From the NCBI RefSeq assembly GCF_016097555.1, contig NC_054703.1, positions 38,684,169-38,748,168 of the forward strand: 64,000 nucleotides of DNA, read 5' to 3'. The position numbers were made by a program, and so were the translations under genes. Below the pieces are notes generated by a model, which saw nothing but the letters and a program-made list of their open reading frames with translations, was not told where the DNA came from and made no database searches. Positions 33,198 to 44,680 of the stretch are shown piece after piece; the first letter of the stretch is position 1; each line of letters opens with the position of its first letter. Origin of the DNA: Gigantopelta aegis. Taxonomy: Eukaryota > Mollusca > Gastropoda > Neomphalida > Peltospiridae.

Positions 33198-33977
33198 ATG
33201 CTAGTTTTTGCTCTGTTTGTTGCTGCTGCTGCCATCTGGCAGGCTGCGGGTAAGTACATCGCATTTATATTCATTGTTGTACTTATATATACAACTAAGA
33301 TTCCGTGTTAAAGTTGTGTTGTTGTTTGCTGTTGTTTACTTGTTTGTTGATTTTTTGTTTGTTTTCTTCGTTTTGTTTGTTGCTGTTTGTTTGTTTGTTT
33401 GTTTTGGGGTTGGTTTTTTAAAATGTGTTTTGGTTGTTGTTATTTCAAGGGTGGGGGTGGGGGTGGGGTAAGAACCCAACTATTCGACTCATTAAATTAT
33501 CGGCTATCTTTCTTTTTTATTCCATTTCAAACAAGGATATCTTATATGCCCTTCCCTACAGACAGAATAGCACACATATATCAATCGCGAGATACTAGTT
33601 GGAACGGTAAAACCCCAATCAGACAATGAGTCAACCTCTGTGGTTCTACCATACGATATTAGCACCCCAGACGAGCATTGTACTGACTAGATAAATCCCT
33701 AGGTGCACGTCTAATCTATTCGGGCTGTAATGAATGAATGAATGAATGAATTGGAGGTTTAACGACAACCCAGCACGAAAATTACATCGGCAATTGGGTG
33801 TTAAACTATGATAAAGGCAAACTCGGGCTGTATGCCACCTATGTACGACAACTGATTTTGAAAGTGTAAACTAATTTTACAGATGCCAAAATATGTCAAC
33901 GTGGTTTCACGAAACACAGATGGAGCTGTTACTGGTTTTCACCGAAATCATTGATCGGATCGTGGATTGAAGCCAAG
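33198..33977 (+). CDS. C-type lectin-like secreted protein, first two exons
   Basis: Exon 1 (33198-33249) encodes a signal peptide, MLVFALFVAAAAIWQAAG, and ends at a consensus donor, GTAAGT. Exon 2 (33883-33977) follows an acceptor TTTTACAG and reads DAKICQRGFTKHRWSCYWFS, then PKSLIGSWIEAK, ending at donor GTGAGA. The phases fit: one base from exon 1 plus two from exon 2 form Asp. The C..GF..H..SCYWFS pattern is the start of a C-type lectin domain of perlucin type, which in that family binds carbohydrate outside the cell in a Ca-dependent way. No exon with the WND or QPD-type core was found downstream, so the gene is truncated or continues after a long intron. A family 3 SINE tail lies in the intron at 33730-33815. 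Confidence 0.6.
33730..33815 (-). mobile_element. SINE family 3 tail in lectin intron
   Basis: A GAATGAATGAATGAAT run, GTTTAACGACAACCCAGCAC, then ACATCGGCAATTGGGTGTTA. Only the tail module is present. Confidence 0.6.
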
Positions 33978-34054
33978 GTGAGAGTTGTGTGTCTAAACAC
34001 ATTTGTATCACGTATTTCATGGACATATGTTGTCCGAGCTTTATTCATAATCCC

Positions 34055-34645
34055 CCTTAAAGTGAAAGACCTTAGTTTTTAAACACAACGGTGTATTTGT
34101 CACTGTTAGAGCTGTTTTTAAACACAACGGTGTATTTGTCACTGTTAGAGCTGTTTTTAAACACAACGGTGTATTTGTCACTGTTAGAGCTGTTTTTAAA
34201 CACAACGGTGTATTTGTCACTGTTAGAGCTGTTTTTAAACACAACGGTGTATTTGTCACTGTTAGAGCTGTTTTTAAACACAACGGTGTTTTTAATCACA
34301 ACGGTGTATTTGTCACTGTTAGAGCTGTTTTTGATCACCAAAATCAAACATTACTTATATTTTATTGTTTAGATTGTCCATTTTCGTACATCCAAAGTGT
34401 TTCTGGTCATCCTAATATTTCGAAAACAGAAAAATACATTTTTTTCTAAATATTAAAACTGTATATACTTCTTAGACGTAATGGTTATGGAGACGATATC
34501 TAGTCTATGTTTTAAGGGTTTATCCTAATGTGGTTAACTCAATTGTAACTTTATCCTAATGTGCTGCAGGTGTGTAGCTAACCAAACGTAATGACCATTT
34601 TCAGGGTTAAAACTAGGGTCTGCGAAATTAAAGATACTAGAGGAA
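34055..34645. mobile_element. MITE 2 copy with 39-bp minisatellite
   Basis: The ends AAGTGAAAGACCTTAGTTTT and AAACTAGGGTCTGCGAAATT are the MITE 2 termini. Next to the left end, about six units of 39 bp (34078-34335; AAACACAACGGTGTATTTGT, CACTGTTAGAGCTGTTTTT) have amplified from the terminal-adjacent sequence. Four of the frames crossing the array look open for the trivial reason that 39 is divisible by three. Confidence 0.7.
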
Positions 34646-35328
34646 GAAACACGTCAGCACCTTCGTATTTAACAGGATCAGTACTGAAAGGGAGTGCTGT
34701 CGGGTTTCTTCCCGTCTTGTGTATTATTGGTTAATATGTGAACAAGTCGTTATCGAGGAGCTAAAAATATAAATATAATTATATTTAACGTCAAATATAG
34801 GATTTATTGTATTATTAGGGCTGGGGTATTTACCTACCCGGTGATAGACCACTATTCCGAGTTTTCGGTATACAGTTTTATTATATAACATTTAGTGAAA
34901 TATATTAAAATATCAGTGAAATAAAATTGTTAACAGACACTCAGTGACGATAACACATTTTAGAGAGAAAATTTCACTATTTCACTCTAAAATGTCTTAT
35001 CGTCACTGTAGAAAGTGTTATCGTCATTGTAAGAAAGCCAGAACTATTTTGCTGCTGGCATTTTAGAAATAAAGGTAAACTGCCAAAAGTTATGTAATAA
35101 ATAGAACATTTCAAACGTGACTCGTGAGCTATGATTGCAAACTACACTCGATGAGATATGAATCATATTTGACAAAATACATGAACTATCCTCTATACCT
35201 CTAACGGCGGAGAACGATCACAACCGTCCAAATGACCGTTTAGCTCTCGAACGGCAGAGTACTCGGGCTAAGGTTAGGACAGAAAATCGAATATTATCAA
35301 GGAGAACTGATTAATAATTTTTTGGGTT
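34646..35328. other. Spacer with one perfect-looking hairpin
   Basis: Inverted arms 34942-34966 and 34985-35008 (CAGTGACGATAA.ACATTTTA and its complement) enclose an 18-bp loop. Otherwise nothing is recognised. The open frame at 35329-35664 just beyond has no family features and I do not call it a gene. Confidence 0.6.
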
Positions 35329-35810
35329 GTGGTTGGTGGAGACAACGTGAAATGGTCGCTTTTTTCCAATGTGTTACAATTCGTTTTGTGTTCTTTCTTA
35401 TATTTGTTTGTCCCTTTTTTAATCTCTGATTCAGGAATACTGCGAAAACATGAATTCTTACCTCGCCATTATTACGTCAGCCCCAGAAGACAACTTCATA
35501 TCAAATATTTTTATCAGTCAGTTCAACCTCAGCTCCGTGCTTTAAATTATTGTTTCGAAAAGGGCGTTCGCGCGCATGAAAATGAAAATATCAGAAAATT
35601 CCGGAAAAATATTTCCATTAGGTTGGTCACCCTGAGTCAATGCCATGCGTTTGTCTGCAGATAGTTGGCATTGACACAATATATTCATGTTTGCAACTGG
35701 AGAAAAAGCGCTAATTTATTTCGCACTCCATCGATGACGACACAAACGTTTCTTCAGCTCCCATACACAAAGAGATGGATCTGCACGTCGCATTCTAATA
35801 TAAGGGCATA

Positions 35811-36600
35811 TACAGTCGAGACTGGTCTAACGGTCACCTGTAATTAACGGACATCTGTCCTCAACGGACACTATAATTCACGCCCAATGCATTTCCTTCT
35901 TTATTTTATATAAAGGCCACCTGTTCAATGCGGCCAACGACCATTATTTTTGGACAAAAATGAACGGTTGAACCTGCTATAACGGTTACAAAATTACAAT
36001 AACCATTATTGTTTGTCTAAAATTAACAGTTGGACTTGCCATAACGGTCGCAAGATATATACATATATTGACCTGCGCCGTCACAACATAAAGTAATTGT
36101 TTTACTTAAGTTGAAATAAAACAGATGCTCCGTAATATGTTCGATCATTTAATTTGCAAGGCGACTTGTTATTGGCTTGCATTGAACTTACGTATATATT
36201 CGACTCGTCAACACTGACAGGTAGTGTATTCACAGGTGTGTGATTGCTGCCAGTCAGACAAGCAGTTCCGACAATTTCCGCCATGTTTGTTCTGCCATTA
36301 GACATTGGCACACTGACACTTTTGTTAATTTATAATGATTTCTTACCTGCAACCTTTTGCGTGTCGTGCATTAATTTAATAAATAACATAATGCAGTTGA
36401 TAGCAATTAAAAAGATAAATTACTTTTTCAAAAAGTGTTTAATAGAAAGAGTTTCAACAAAACTTTAACTAACATGTTTATATTTATTATTATTATTTTT
36501 TTTTTTTTTTAGTAGTTAGTTTTTATATTAAATTATGTTATATGTGTTTTCCTTTACCTGTATAAACCAGCCACCTGTCCATAACGGCCAGGTTGGACTA
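35811..36600. mobile_element. Pogo-like non-autonomous element, ~790 bp
   Basis: The left end CAGTCGAGACTGGTCTAACG, GTCACCTGT and the right end CCACCTGTCCATAACGGCCA, GGTTGGACTATA are inverted relatives. The repeated ..ATAACGG.CA phrase is typical of pogo/Tigger-like ends. The interior has no transposase. TA dinucleotides border both ends, as expected for this superfamily. Confidence 0.55.
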
Positions 36601-36633
36601 TATATATAATGTATCTATCTATCTATCTATCTA

Positions 36634-36702
<69 letters not shown>

Positions 36703-36729
36703 CCCTACCTACCTACCTACCTATCTATT

Positions 36730-36768
<39 letters not shown>

Positions 36769-36837
36769 ACTGATGTATGCATTGATGTATGAATATCTAT
36801 ATAGTGTATGTATGTCGATGTTGACTGTTATATACAT
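36600..36837. repeat. Compound microsatellite before gap
   Basis: In order (ATCT)n, (TA)n of about 60 bp, (CTAC)n and (TG)n up to about 36766, followed by 70 bp and the gap. Such a tract is a plausible cause of the assembly break. Confidence 0.9.
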
Positions 36838-37037
36838 NNNNNNNNNNNNNNNNNNNNNNNNNNNNNNNNNNNNNNNNNNNNNNNNNNNNNNNNNNNNNNN
36901 NNNNNNNNNNNNNNNNNNNNNNNNNNNNNNNNNNNNNNNNNNNNNNNNNNNNNNNNNNNNNNNNNNNNNNNNNNNNNNNNNNNNNNNNNNNNNNNNNNNN
37001 NNNNNNNNNNNNNNNNNNNNNNNNNNNNNNNNNNNNN
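36838..37037. other. Assembly gap, 200 N
   Basis: Exactly 200 N, a conventional placeholder of unknown true size. It cuts into the 5' flank of the intact receptor. Confidence 0.98.
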
Positions 37038-37210
37038 GATATGCCCGATAGGCTAAACGGACATCAGCTGATGTACTCACAGGCTGGTGACACTAAGTCA
37101 GAACGTCGAAAATGTTTACATTTTCACTGGATTCCATGAAATACCCCGGTAATTGTATAATAGAATACTATATCCATGGCCGTTTGGTACCATTGATCTT
37201 ACAACTCGTT
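37038..37210 (+). other. Conserved far 5' flank of the intact receptor
   Basis: This stretch matches 13990-14150 in reverse (GATAGGCTAAACGGACATCA, GAAATACCCCGGTAA, GGCCGTTTGGTACCATTGAT). In that locus it is fused to TM3. It may hold a promoter or a non-coding first exon, but no canonical donor is placed at the point where homology ends. A SINE family 2 tail follows at 37218-37310. Confidence 0.5.
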
Positions 37211-37371
37211 GTAGCCACTACCGATTAACCCACTGTCCTGTACAGACAGACCAGAGAGTTGAGATATGTGACCAGGAGGGCGTGTTTGAACCTTAGTTGA
37301 AACGAACAAATAAATGAGCGAATACACTCGTTAGATAGGTTTTAAACAAGTCGTTGAATAAAAGCATATTA

Positions 37372-37530
37372 ATGATATAAAACGGTCACTTAATTATAAC
37401 GATATCAAACGGTCACTTAATTATACCGATATCAAACGGTCACTTAATTATACCGATATCAAACGGTCACTTAATTATACCGATATCAAAAGGTCACTTA
37501 ATTATACCGATATCAAACAGTCACTTAATT
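37372..37530. repeat. 27-bp tandem array, ~6 units
   Basis: Units of GATATCAAACGGTCACTTAA plus TTATACC, nearly identical. It lies in the presumed 5' region or intron of the intact receptor. 37531-38684 contains nothing else except a dispersed short repeat at about 38090-38250. Confidence 0.9.
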
Positions 37531-38684
37531 TTAATATTCTATGTACTTGTGGATGGCATGGCTCTGCTGACATAGTCATCATCGTGCCGAAACCAGTCGC
37601 AAGTCTCAAAAGTTATCTCCCTTATATTAATATAGTGTAAAGTTTCCTTCTCATATTTCTGGGCAATGCAATTGAATGAACAAAATAAATCACAATGTGT
37701 AATATAGTGGGAGTTTTTTTTTCCTAACTACAACATATAACAGTAAGTTATGGTTAAAAAACTAAGCTTTTGGTAATAGTGATGTCAGTCGGATCTTCCA
37801 GTAGAGATTGTGCTTTCAAGCCGTTTTTATAAGACATACTAAACCCATAGTCATGTAGTAATACATATTTGGCATGGTGTGATTGCAGGACATAACAATC
37901 TGTTTGAAAAATCACTAGTAAACTGACCTACTGTATGCATTTTTCTTTCCAGCCTAATTTTGACAAGTGTGATCCTATTTTTTAAAACCATGCTAGAACA
38001 TCGGGCTACTTGTTTTGTATTTGCCCGGTGTTAAAAGGTACTAGACCCGGGCATCGGGCTAGTGGATTTGTCGAACTCAGGTAATTAATAAGACGCCTGC
38101 AATGTCCGATGCAACAAGTAAAATATATGGTGTCTACGCCAATTACCAAAATCTACTTCTAATGTAAAACTAAATATACAATCTGTATTGTTAAAACGTT
38201 GACATTGTAGCACTGTGACAGTATGTTGGAGATTATATTTATATGCAACCGGCCATTTCCTACATGTGAGTCTAAGCAACATGTTTCTCTATATCTACCT
38301 GCTGATGTAAATGTGCATATAATTATTCGGACACTTGGACTAGACAGGCATACTATAAATCATCTCTTTCCTCATAGACATACACATACTTAACTCATTC
38401 ATTTATTTTGAAGAAGGATCCTCCATCTCAGTGTGAGCACTGTCAGTGTAGCCTGACAGTACGCCACAATTTTGGTGGACTGCAAGCATCTGAGAAAATC
38501 TAGTAAACATATATTTGAAAGCAGAAATGTGATGGAATCCTTCCGATGCCATCGTGAAATTTATTCCAATGCCTTCGTGATATTGAATTTTATTGTACAT
38601 TTTAATTTCATATATCTGTTCTTTGTATTGTGATTTAATTTAACTTGAATTTTTATATTGATATTGGTGATCACTTAATGCTTT

Positions 38685-38775
38685 CATTTACCATAGTTTG
38701 AGACCCAATAGCGGATGGATGGTTCGTACTGGGGTGTCGTTAAACATCCATTCATTCATTAATTCATTCGTTCCT
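38685..38775 (+). mobile_element. SINE family 3 tail
   Basis: ACCATAGTTTGAGACCCAAT, CTGGGGTGTCGTTAAACATC and an ATTC repeat. Only the tail module is seen, just upstream of the receptor's coding exon. Confidence 0.6.
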
Positions 38776-38912
38776 CATAGACGACATGAGGTCAAGCATG
38801 CCGTTATCCAGGTTGTTGATGTGTCTACTCAAACGTATTAAAAGTGTTACAAAACAAAGTGTAATGTCCGTACTGATCCTAGTTCTATATTTGCAGGTGA
38901 CGGCATCCCACG

Positions 38913-40136
38913 ATGTTCAACATAACGACAATGACGCTAGAGGAAACTACTACCAGTATGCCTGGGGAAATCAATGACGTGGACGCACTCACCAATGGGA
39001 CGGATTCAAACACGGAATTTAACGGAACAGATCAAAATATCTCGCGTTTCATCAATAATAGAGGCCCCGCTTACTGGTACTTCAACGTCATTACTGTCGT
39101 TTTAGGTTTGGTGGGAAACTTCATGATTTTTCCTTTATTGGGAGGCGTCAAATTTTCCAGCCTGTCCTTTCCGGTGTACTTGAGATTTCTGGCTTTCTCA
39201 GACTGTCCAGTCCTCATGATTTTCTGCATAAAGGAATCACTAAGATATTTCCAGTCTTCTTATCTTATTGGAAGTAACTTGGCCGTTTGTACGCTAACGA
39301 AATTCATAAAGAACACAACGACAACGCTTTCACCCTGGTTGGTCGTTGGGTTGACACTAGATCGGTTCTACTGTGTCGTTTTTCCGCTAAAACGTGATCG
39401 TATCTGCACCCGAAGAAAGGCCACGATCGTCTGCTCGTGTCTGACTGGTTTTTCGGTAGTTCTATCACTCCCACTTTTAAATGGAGTGAAGACTGTTCCA
39501 GGGTCACAAATATGTTTTATAAAAGATTACTTAGTGAGCTACTCTACTTTCATACGTATGGTCCTAACGGCTAATCTGCCGTGTCTCTTGATCCTCGTCC
39601 TGAACATTGTGATTGGAATCCACATCCAGCGCAGCGTTACGTTCAGAAAGAGATTCACCTCCACCAGTTCTGGCTCCACGGAAAACAAGCTGGACAAGTC
39701 ACTTCTTCCTCTCATGCTGATCTCCATAATGGCGTTCGTAACTCTCTTACCTTCATCCATTGCAGACAGTGTTGTTCTGATCCTCCTAGTTACTAAATCA
39801 GATTTTAAAACCCTGACCTTCATCTTCAAATTGTGGCCGGTGTTTAATATTTTATATCTAATGAATTTTGGTCAGAATTTTTACATCCTAATGGCCAGTT
39901 CAGCTAACTATAGGAAGATCATCAAGACCAAGCTGAAATGCCAAAATGTCAACGGGCGGAATAACAATGACACGGTGTCAAGAACTCCTGGCCAGGTTTC
40001 AGCGTTTGTCAACTTCAGAACTTATATCAACGAATCGAGCACTAGACAATCTGAACAACACAGTCAGACATCAGTTACCTCCCCTACACTGGGATCTGAC
40101 GATTGCTGTACTGATTTCACGGAAATTACTAAGTGA
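38913..40136 (+). CDS. Class A (rhodopsin-family) GPCR, intact, orphan
   Basis: 407 residues, seven helices, no interruption. The N-terminus has four N-glycosylation sites (NIT 3, NGT 28, NGT 37, NIS 42). TM1 about 55-78 has GLVGN; TM2 about 87-110 has FLAFSD; TM3 ends at D150-R151-F152, a DRY variant followed by CVVFPLKRDR in ICL2. C126 and C201 can form the usual extracellular disulfide. TM5 about 210-237; TM6 about 264-292 lacks CWxP and has FVTLLPSS; TM7 about 302-328 has NFGQNFYIL in place of NPxxY. The tail 329-407 is Ser/Thr-rich. An acceptor TATTTGCAG (exon from 38897) precedes the ATG, so the 5' UTR is spliced. Met7 (38931) aligns with the start of the paralogue at 62692 and may be the real start. 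It should signal at the plasma membrane through G proteins; the ligand is unknown. The spread of paralogues suggests a chemosensory or peptide receptor expansion. Confidence 0.88.
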   Translation: MFNITTMTLEETTTSMPGEINDVDALTNGTDSNTEFNGTDQNISRFINNRGPAYWYFNVITVVLGLVGNFMIFPLLGGVKFSSLSFPVYLRFLAFSDCPVLMIFCIKESLRYFQSSYLIGSNLAVCTLTKFIKNTTTTLSPWLVVGLTLDRFYCVVFPLKRDRICTRRKATIVCSCLTGFSVVLSLPLLNGVKTVPGSQICFIKDYLVSYSTFIRMVLTANLPCLLILVLNIVIGIHIQRSVTFRKRFTSTSSGSTENKLDKSLLPLMLISIMAFVTLLPSSIADSVVLILLVTKSDFKTLTFIFKLWPVFNILYLMNFGQNFYILMASSANYRKIIKTKLKCQNVNGRNNNDTVSRTPGQVSAFVNFRTYINESSTRQSEQHSQTSVTSPTLGSDDCCTDFTEITK

Positions 40137-40757
40137 ATGTGGCAGTTGAAAGTTGCAGGGACATCAGTTTCGTTCTACCACGGAATATGAAGGCAACTAT
40201 TAATCACACCACAATCTCCACAAACTATATGCTATCTATGTCGAACAACAGTAACAAATACCACGGAATCTGCCAACCTGAGTTTTTTCGTTGTTAGCAT
40301 ACAGCGATTATGTATTTAGACATACTACAACTAACGACCAAGAGCTGTTTTAGAAATGACTGGAACGTTCAGCATTATTTCCAATCCCTAGCAGGCCCGT
40401 TAAACGCATGTCTTTTTTTTTTTTTAAATATTTCAAAGGAGAACAAAACCCAAACACATTCATGCCAATTCAAGTGGTATTTATGGAAGCCGGCCCCGAA
40501 TATCCGGACAACCAACATACCAGTCATTTTGAGGAAATGGTTGTATCGTGTCAAGAGACAAGCGATAATACGTGATGAATACGAATTTTTAAGTAAACAA
40601 GTGATGTCTGAAAATATGGTTTTCACACAACACATAGTAATTTAAAAGGGATTAGAATGGAATAGAATAGAGGAAATTAAAATTTAGAATAAAAATCTGA
40701 ATCACGAAGAAAGTGCAACACAAATTCAGAAAGGAAGGGATACAACTGAAGCATGCA

Positions 40758-40768
<11 letters not shown>
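40137..40768 (+). other. 3' flank of the intact receptor, conserved in inverted paralogue
   Basis: About 40137-40660 matches 12617-11925 in reverse, including TTCTACCACGGAATATGA, CACGGAATCTGCCAACCTGA and AACAAGTGATGTCTGAAAAT. An AATAAA lies at 40688. The open frame here is probably 3' UTR and flank, not a gene. Confidence 0.6.
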
Positions 40769-40828
<60 letters not shown>

Positions 40829-42690
40829 ACACACACATACACACACAGATATATGTATAACTTAATGGCAGTTCACAATTATCAATATTCTCGTAAGTGT
40901 ATAATGATGCTGTGATATTGACGATTTATAACTTAATATTTATATTAATACGTATGAGACCATTCTATATCAGCAAAATTGTGGTGAAAATAAATCATAG
41001 GTTGGTATCACGCTTTTAAACGGGAATAAATAATAATTTAAAAATATGCCTGTATGTGTATCTATCGCTAAACATTTTAATCAATATCGTTTGGACTCGA
41101 AGGGGAGAACAAAAACATTACAGTTTTGGGGCTTCTTCCCAATATTCGGATACATACAAAACTAAATAATTACGTTTACACGAACATGCATTAAACGTGC
41201 GAGTAAATCAACACTTTGTTGACGCCATTTATGTACGCATTTCATTTTTCATTTCAATTTATTTTCTTGCTTATATCCAATTAAGGTTCAAACACGCCGT
41301 CCTGGGCACCCTCGTCAGCTATCTGAACTGCCTGTGCAGGTCAGTGTGTTAGTTGTTAGTGGTTACTGAGAGAGACGAGGGTGTAGTGGTCTTACACCTA
41401 CCAATTCATTCGTTAAAACTCGCTCTGGGTGTGATTCCGCACCGGGCTGCGACCCCTGTACCTACCAGCCTTATGTCCGATGGCTTGACCACGACACCAC
41501 CGAGGCCGGTCAGTGTAGGCTCCTTTTACCAACCATGTACCGGATTTTTCACACAACAAAATTTCATATCCCAAACATCGTTTAGGTACAATAGTCAGTG
41601 TAGTCTTCGTCGTGCTGCTGGTACTCTTTTCTATATGCAGTACTGCCAGAGCGTGATCGTTGGGTCGAATGGTATAATAAAACCTTCTCTTTTTTTTTTT
41701 TTCTTCTTTTTTTCAACGACACCATTAGAACACATTGATTTATTATCGTCGGCTATTGACCGTCAAACATTTGGCAATTTTGTTACATGTTTTCATTAGT
41801 AGCATGGGATATTTTGTATGTACCATCCCACAGACAGGATAACACATACCACGACATTTGGTATAGCAGTCGTGGTGCACTGATTACAACGAGACATAAC
41901 CCCATGGGCCCATCGACGGGAATCGATCCTAAACCGAACTCTTTATCATCGGACTAGGTCCCGCCCGGGACCATTTGTGACACCCAACAGCCGATGTATA
42001 TTTTTGTGCTGGGGTGTCGTTAAACATGCATTCATTCATTCTTTCATTCATTCACGTCCCGACCGAATGCTATGATAATATATCAAAACCTTAAACGTGT
42101 GGTTTGAACGAAACACGTCAATGTAACTGTCATTTTACTGTGTCACTATTTGTATTTTATTTGATGTTTATTTGTGTTATTTGTGTTGTGTGTAGTGTCT
42201 GTTGAAAACACAGAATAGAAGCAATATTTATAAACTGTGTTTACTGACCTAGAACTTGTAGTTTATGAGAAACTGATCTAAACACGAAACCGTAACGTCG
42301 GGAAAGTAATACCCATATATTGCCTTTTTAGTTCGTAAAGGTGAACCAATAAAGGCGTGAATTATTCCGACTATGTCTAGTATATGTATACTACAGTGGT
42401 GTGTTTGTCGTGGTATTGATATACGAGAATTTGTACCGAAATAAATTCCTGGTTATTGTTTTGTTTACATTTGTTTCAGGAATTGGGATACATAGCATTT
42501 CATGTGTTATAAATTATGCAGGGGGGGGGGGGGGGGGGGGGGGGCGATGTGCGGCATTAGATATGTGAGACAAGAATAATGCTGACTGCACCAGTTTTTC
42601 AACACACACATACACTCGCGTGCTCAGACATACCCTCCCCCAAAAAAACCCCACACAAACAAACCCCCAACAACCCCCCACCCAACACCT

Positions 42691-42693
<3 letters not shown>
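40769..42693. repeat. ~1.9-kb tandem unit, copy A
   Basis: It begins in (CA)n (40769-40850). The order is CTTAATGGCAGTTCACAATT, then a minus SINE 2 (41240-41515), a single reversed 106-bp satellite monomer with its flank (about 41545-41690), a minus SINE 1 (41700-41975), a SINE 3 tail (41985-42055), unique DNA ending in TTTGTTTCAGGAATTGGGAT, a poly-G run (about 42522-42543), and CACACA leading into the next (CA)n. No gene is seen. Copies A, B and C look almost identical by eye. Confidence 0.85.
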
Positions 42694-42729
<36 letters not shown>

Positions 42730-44624
42730 ACACATATATATGTATAACTTAATGGCAGTTCACAATTATCAATATTCTCGTAAGTGTATAATGATGCTGT
42801 GATATTGACGATTTATAACTTAATATTTATATTAATACGTATGAGACCATTTTATATCAGGAAAATTGTGGTGAAAAAAAATCATAGGTTGGTATCACGC
42901 TTTTAAACGGGAATAAATAATAATTTAAAAATATGCCTGTATGTGTATCTATCGCTAAACATTTTAATCAATATCGTTTGGACTCGAAGGGGAGAACAAA
43001 AACATTACAGTTTTGGGGCTTCTTCCCAATATTCGGATACATACAAAACTAAATAATTACGTTTACACGAACATGCATTAAACGTGCGAGTAAATCAACA
43101 CTTTGTTGACGCCATTTATGTACGCATTTCATTTTTCATTTCAATTTATTTTCTTGCTTATATCCAATTAAGGTTCAAACACGCCGTCCTGGGCACCCTC
43201 GTCAGCTATCTGAACTGCCTGTGCAGGTCAGTGTGTTAGTTGTTAGTGGTTACTGAGAGAGACGAGGGTGTAGTGGTCTTACACCTACCAATTCATTCGT
43301 TAAAACTCGCTCTGTGTGTGATTCCGCACCTTGACGCGGATTGTGAACACAACGCGCTTACCATCCAGCACAATCGACAGCTGCGACCCCTGTACCTACC
43401 AGCCTTATGTCCGATGGCTTGACCACGACACCACCGAGGCCGGTCAGTGTAGGCTCCTTTTACCAACCATGTACCGGATTTTTCACACAACAAAATTTCA
43501 TATCCCCACAAATCGTTTAGGTACAATAGTCAGTGTAGTCTTCGTCGTGCTGCTGGTACTCTTTTCTATATGCAGTACTGCCAGAGCGTGATCGTTGGGT
43601 CGAATGGTATAATAAAACCTTCTCTTTTTTTTTTTTTTTCTTTTTTTCAACGACACCATTTGAACACATTGATTTATTATCGTCGGCTATTGACCGTCAA
43701 ACATTTGGCAATTTTGTTACATGTTTTCATTAGTAGCATGGGATATTTTGTATGTACCATCCCACAGACAGGATAACACATACCACGACATTTGGTATAG
43801 CAGTCGTGGTGCACTGATTACAACGAGACATAACCCCATGGGCCCATCGACGGGAATCGATCCTAAACCGAACTCTTTATCATCGGACTAGGTCCCGCCC
43901 GGGACCATTTGTGACACCCAACAGCCGATGTATATTTTTGTGCTGGGGTGTCGTTAAACATGCATTCATTCATTCTTTCATTCATTCACGTCCCGACCGA
44001 ATGCTATGATAATATATCAAAACCTTAAACGTGTAGTTTGAACGAAACACGTCAATGTAACTGTCATTTTACTGTGTCACTATTTTTTTTTTATTTGATG
44101 TTTATTTGTGTTATTTGTGTTGTGTGTAGTGTCTGTTGAAAACACAGAATAGAAGCAATATTTATAAACTATGTTTACTGACCTAGAACTTGTAGTTTAT
44201 GAGAAACTGATCTAAACACGAAACCGTAACGTCGGGAAAGTAATACCCATATATTGCCTTTTTAGTTCGTAAAGGTGAACCAATAAAGGCGTGAATTATT
44301 CCGACTATGTCTAGTATATGTATACTACAGTGGTGTGTTTGTCGTGGTATTGATATACGAGAATTTGTACCGAAATAAACTCCTGGTTATTGTTTTGTTT
44401 ACATTTGTTTCAGGAATTGGGATACATAGCATTTCATGTGTTATAAATTATGCAGGGGGGGGGGGGGGGGGGGGGGGGCGATGTGCGGCATTAGATATGT
44501 GAGACAAGAATAATGCTGACTGCACCAGTTTTTCAACACACACACACACTCGCGTGCTCAGACATACCCTCCCCCCAAAAAAACCCACACAAACAAACCC
44601 CCAACAACCCCCCACCCAACACCT

Positions 44625-44630
<6 letters not shown>
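42694..44630. repeat. ~1.9-kb tandem unit, copy B
   Basis: Same order as copy A: (CA)n, SINE 2 (43130-43445), monomer (about 43480-43620), SINE 1 (43635-43915), SINE 3 tail, poly-G (44455-44478). Its SINE 2 head carries about 50 extra bases (from TTGACGCGGATTGTGAAC, near 43331) that A and C lack. The marker AATGGCAGTT is at 42751, 1887 bp after copy A. Confidence 0.85.

Positions 44631-44680
<50 letters not shown>

Noticed and set aside
35329-35664. 111-residue frame with a hydrophobic start
   Set aside because: No recognisable domain, no splice context and no codon-level support; it may be chance.
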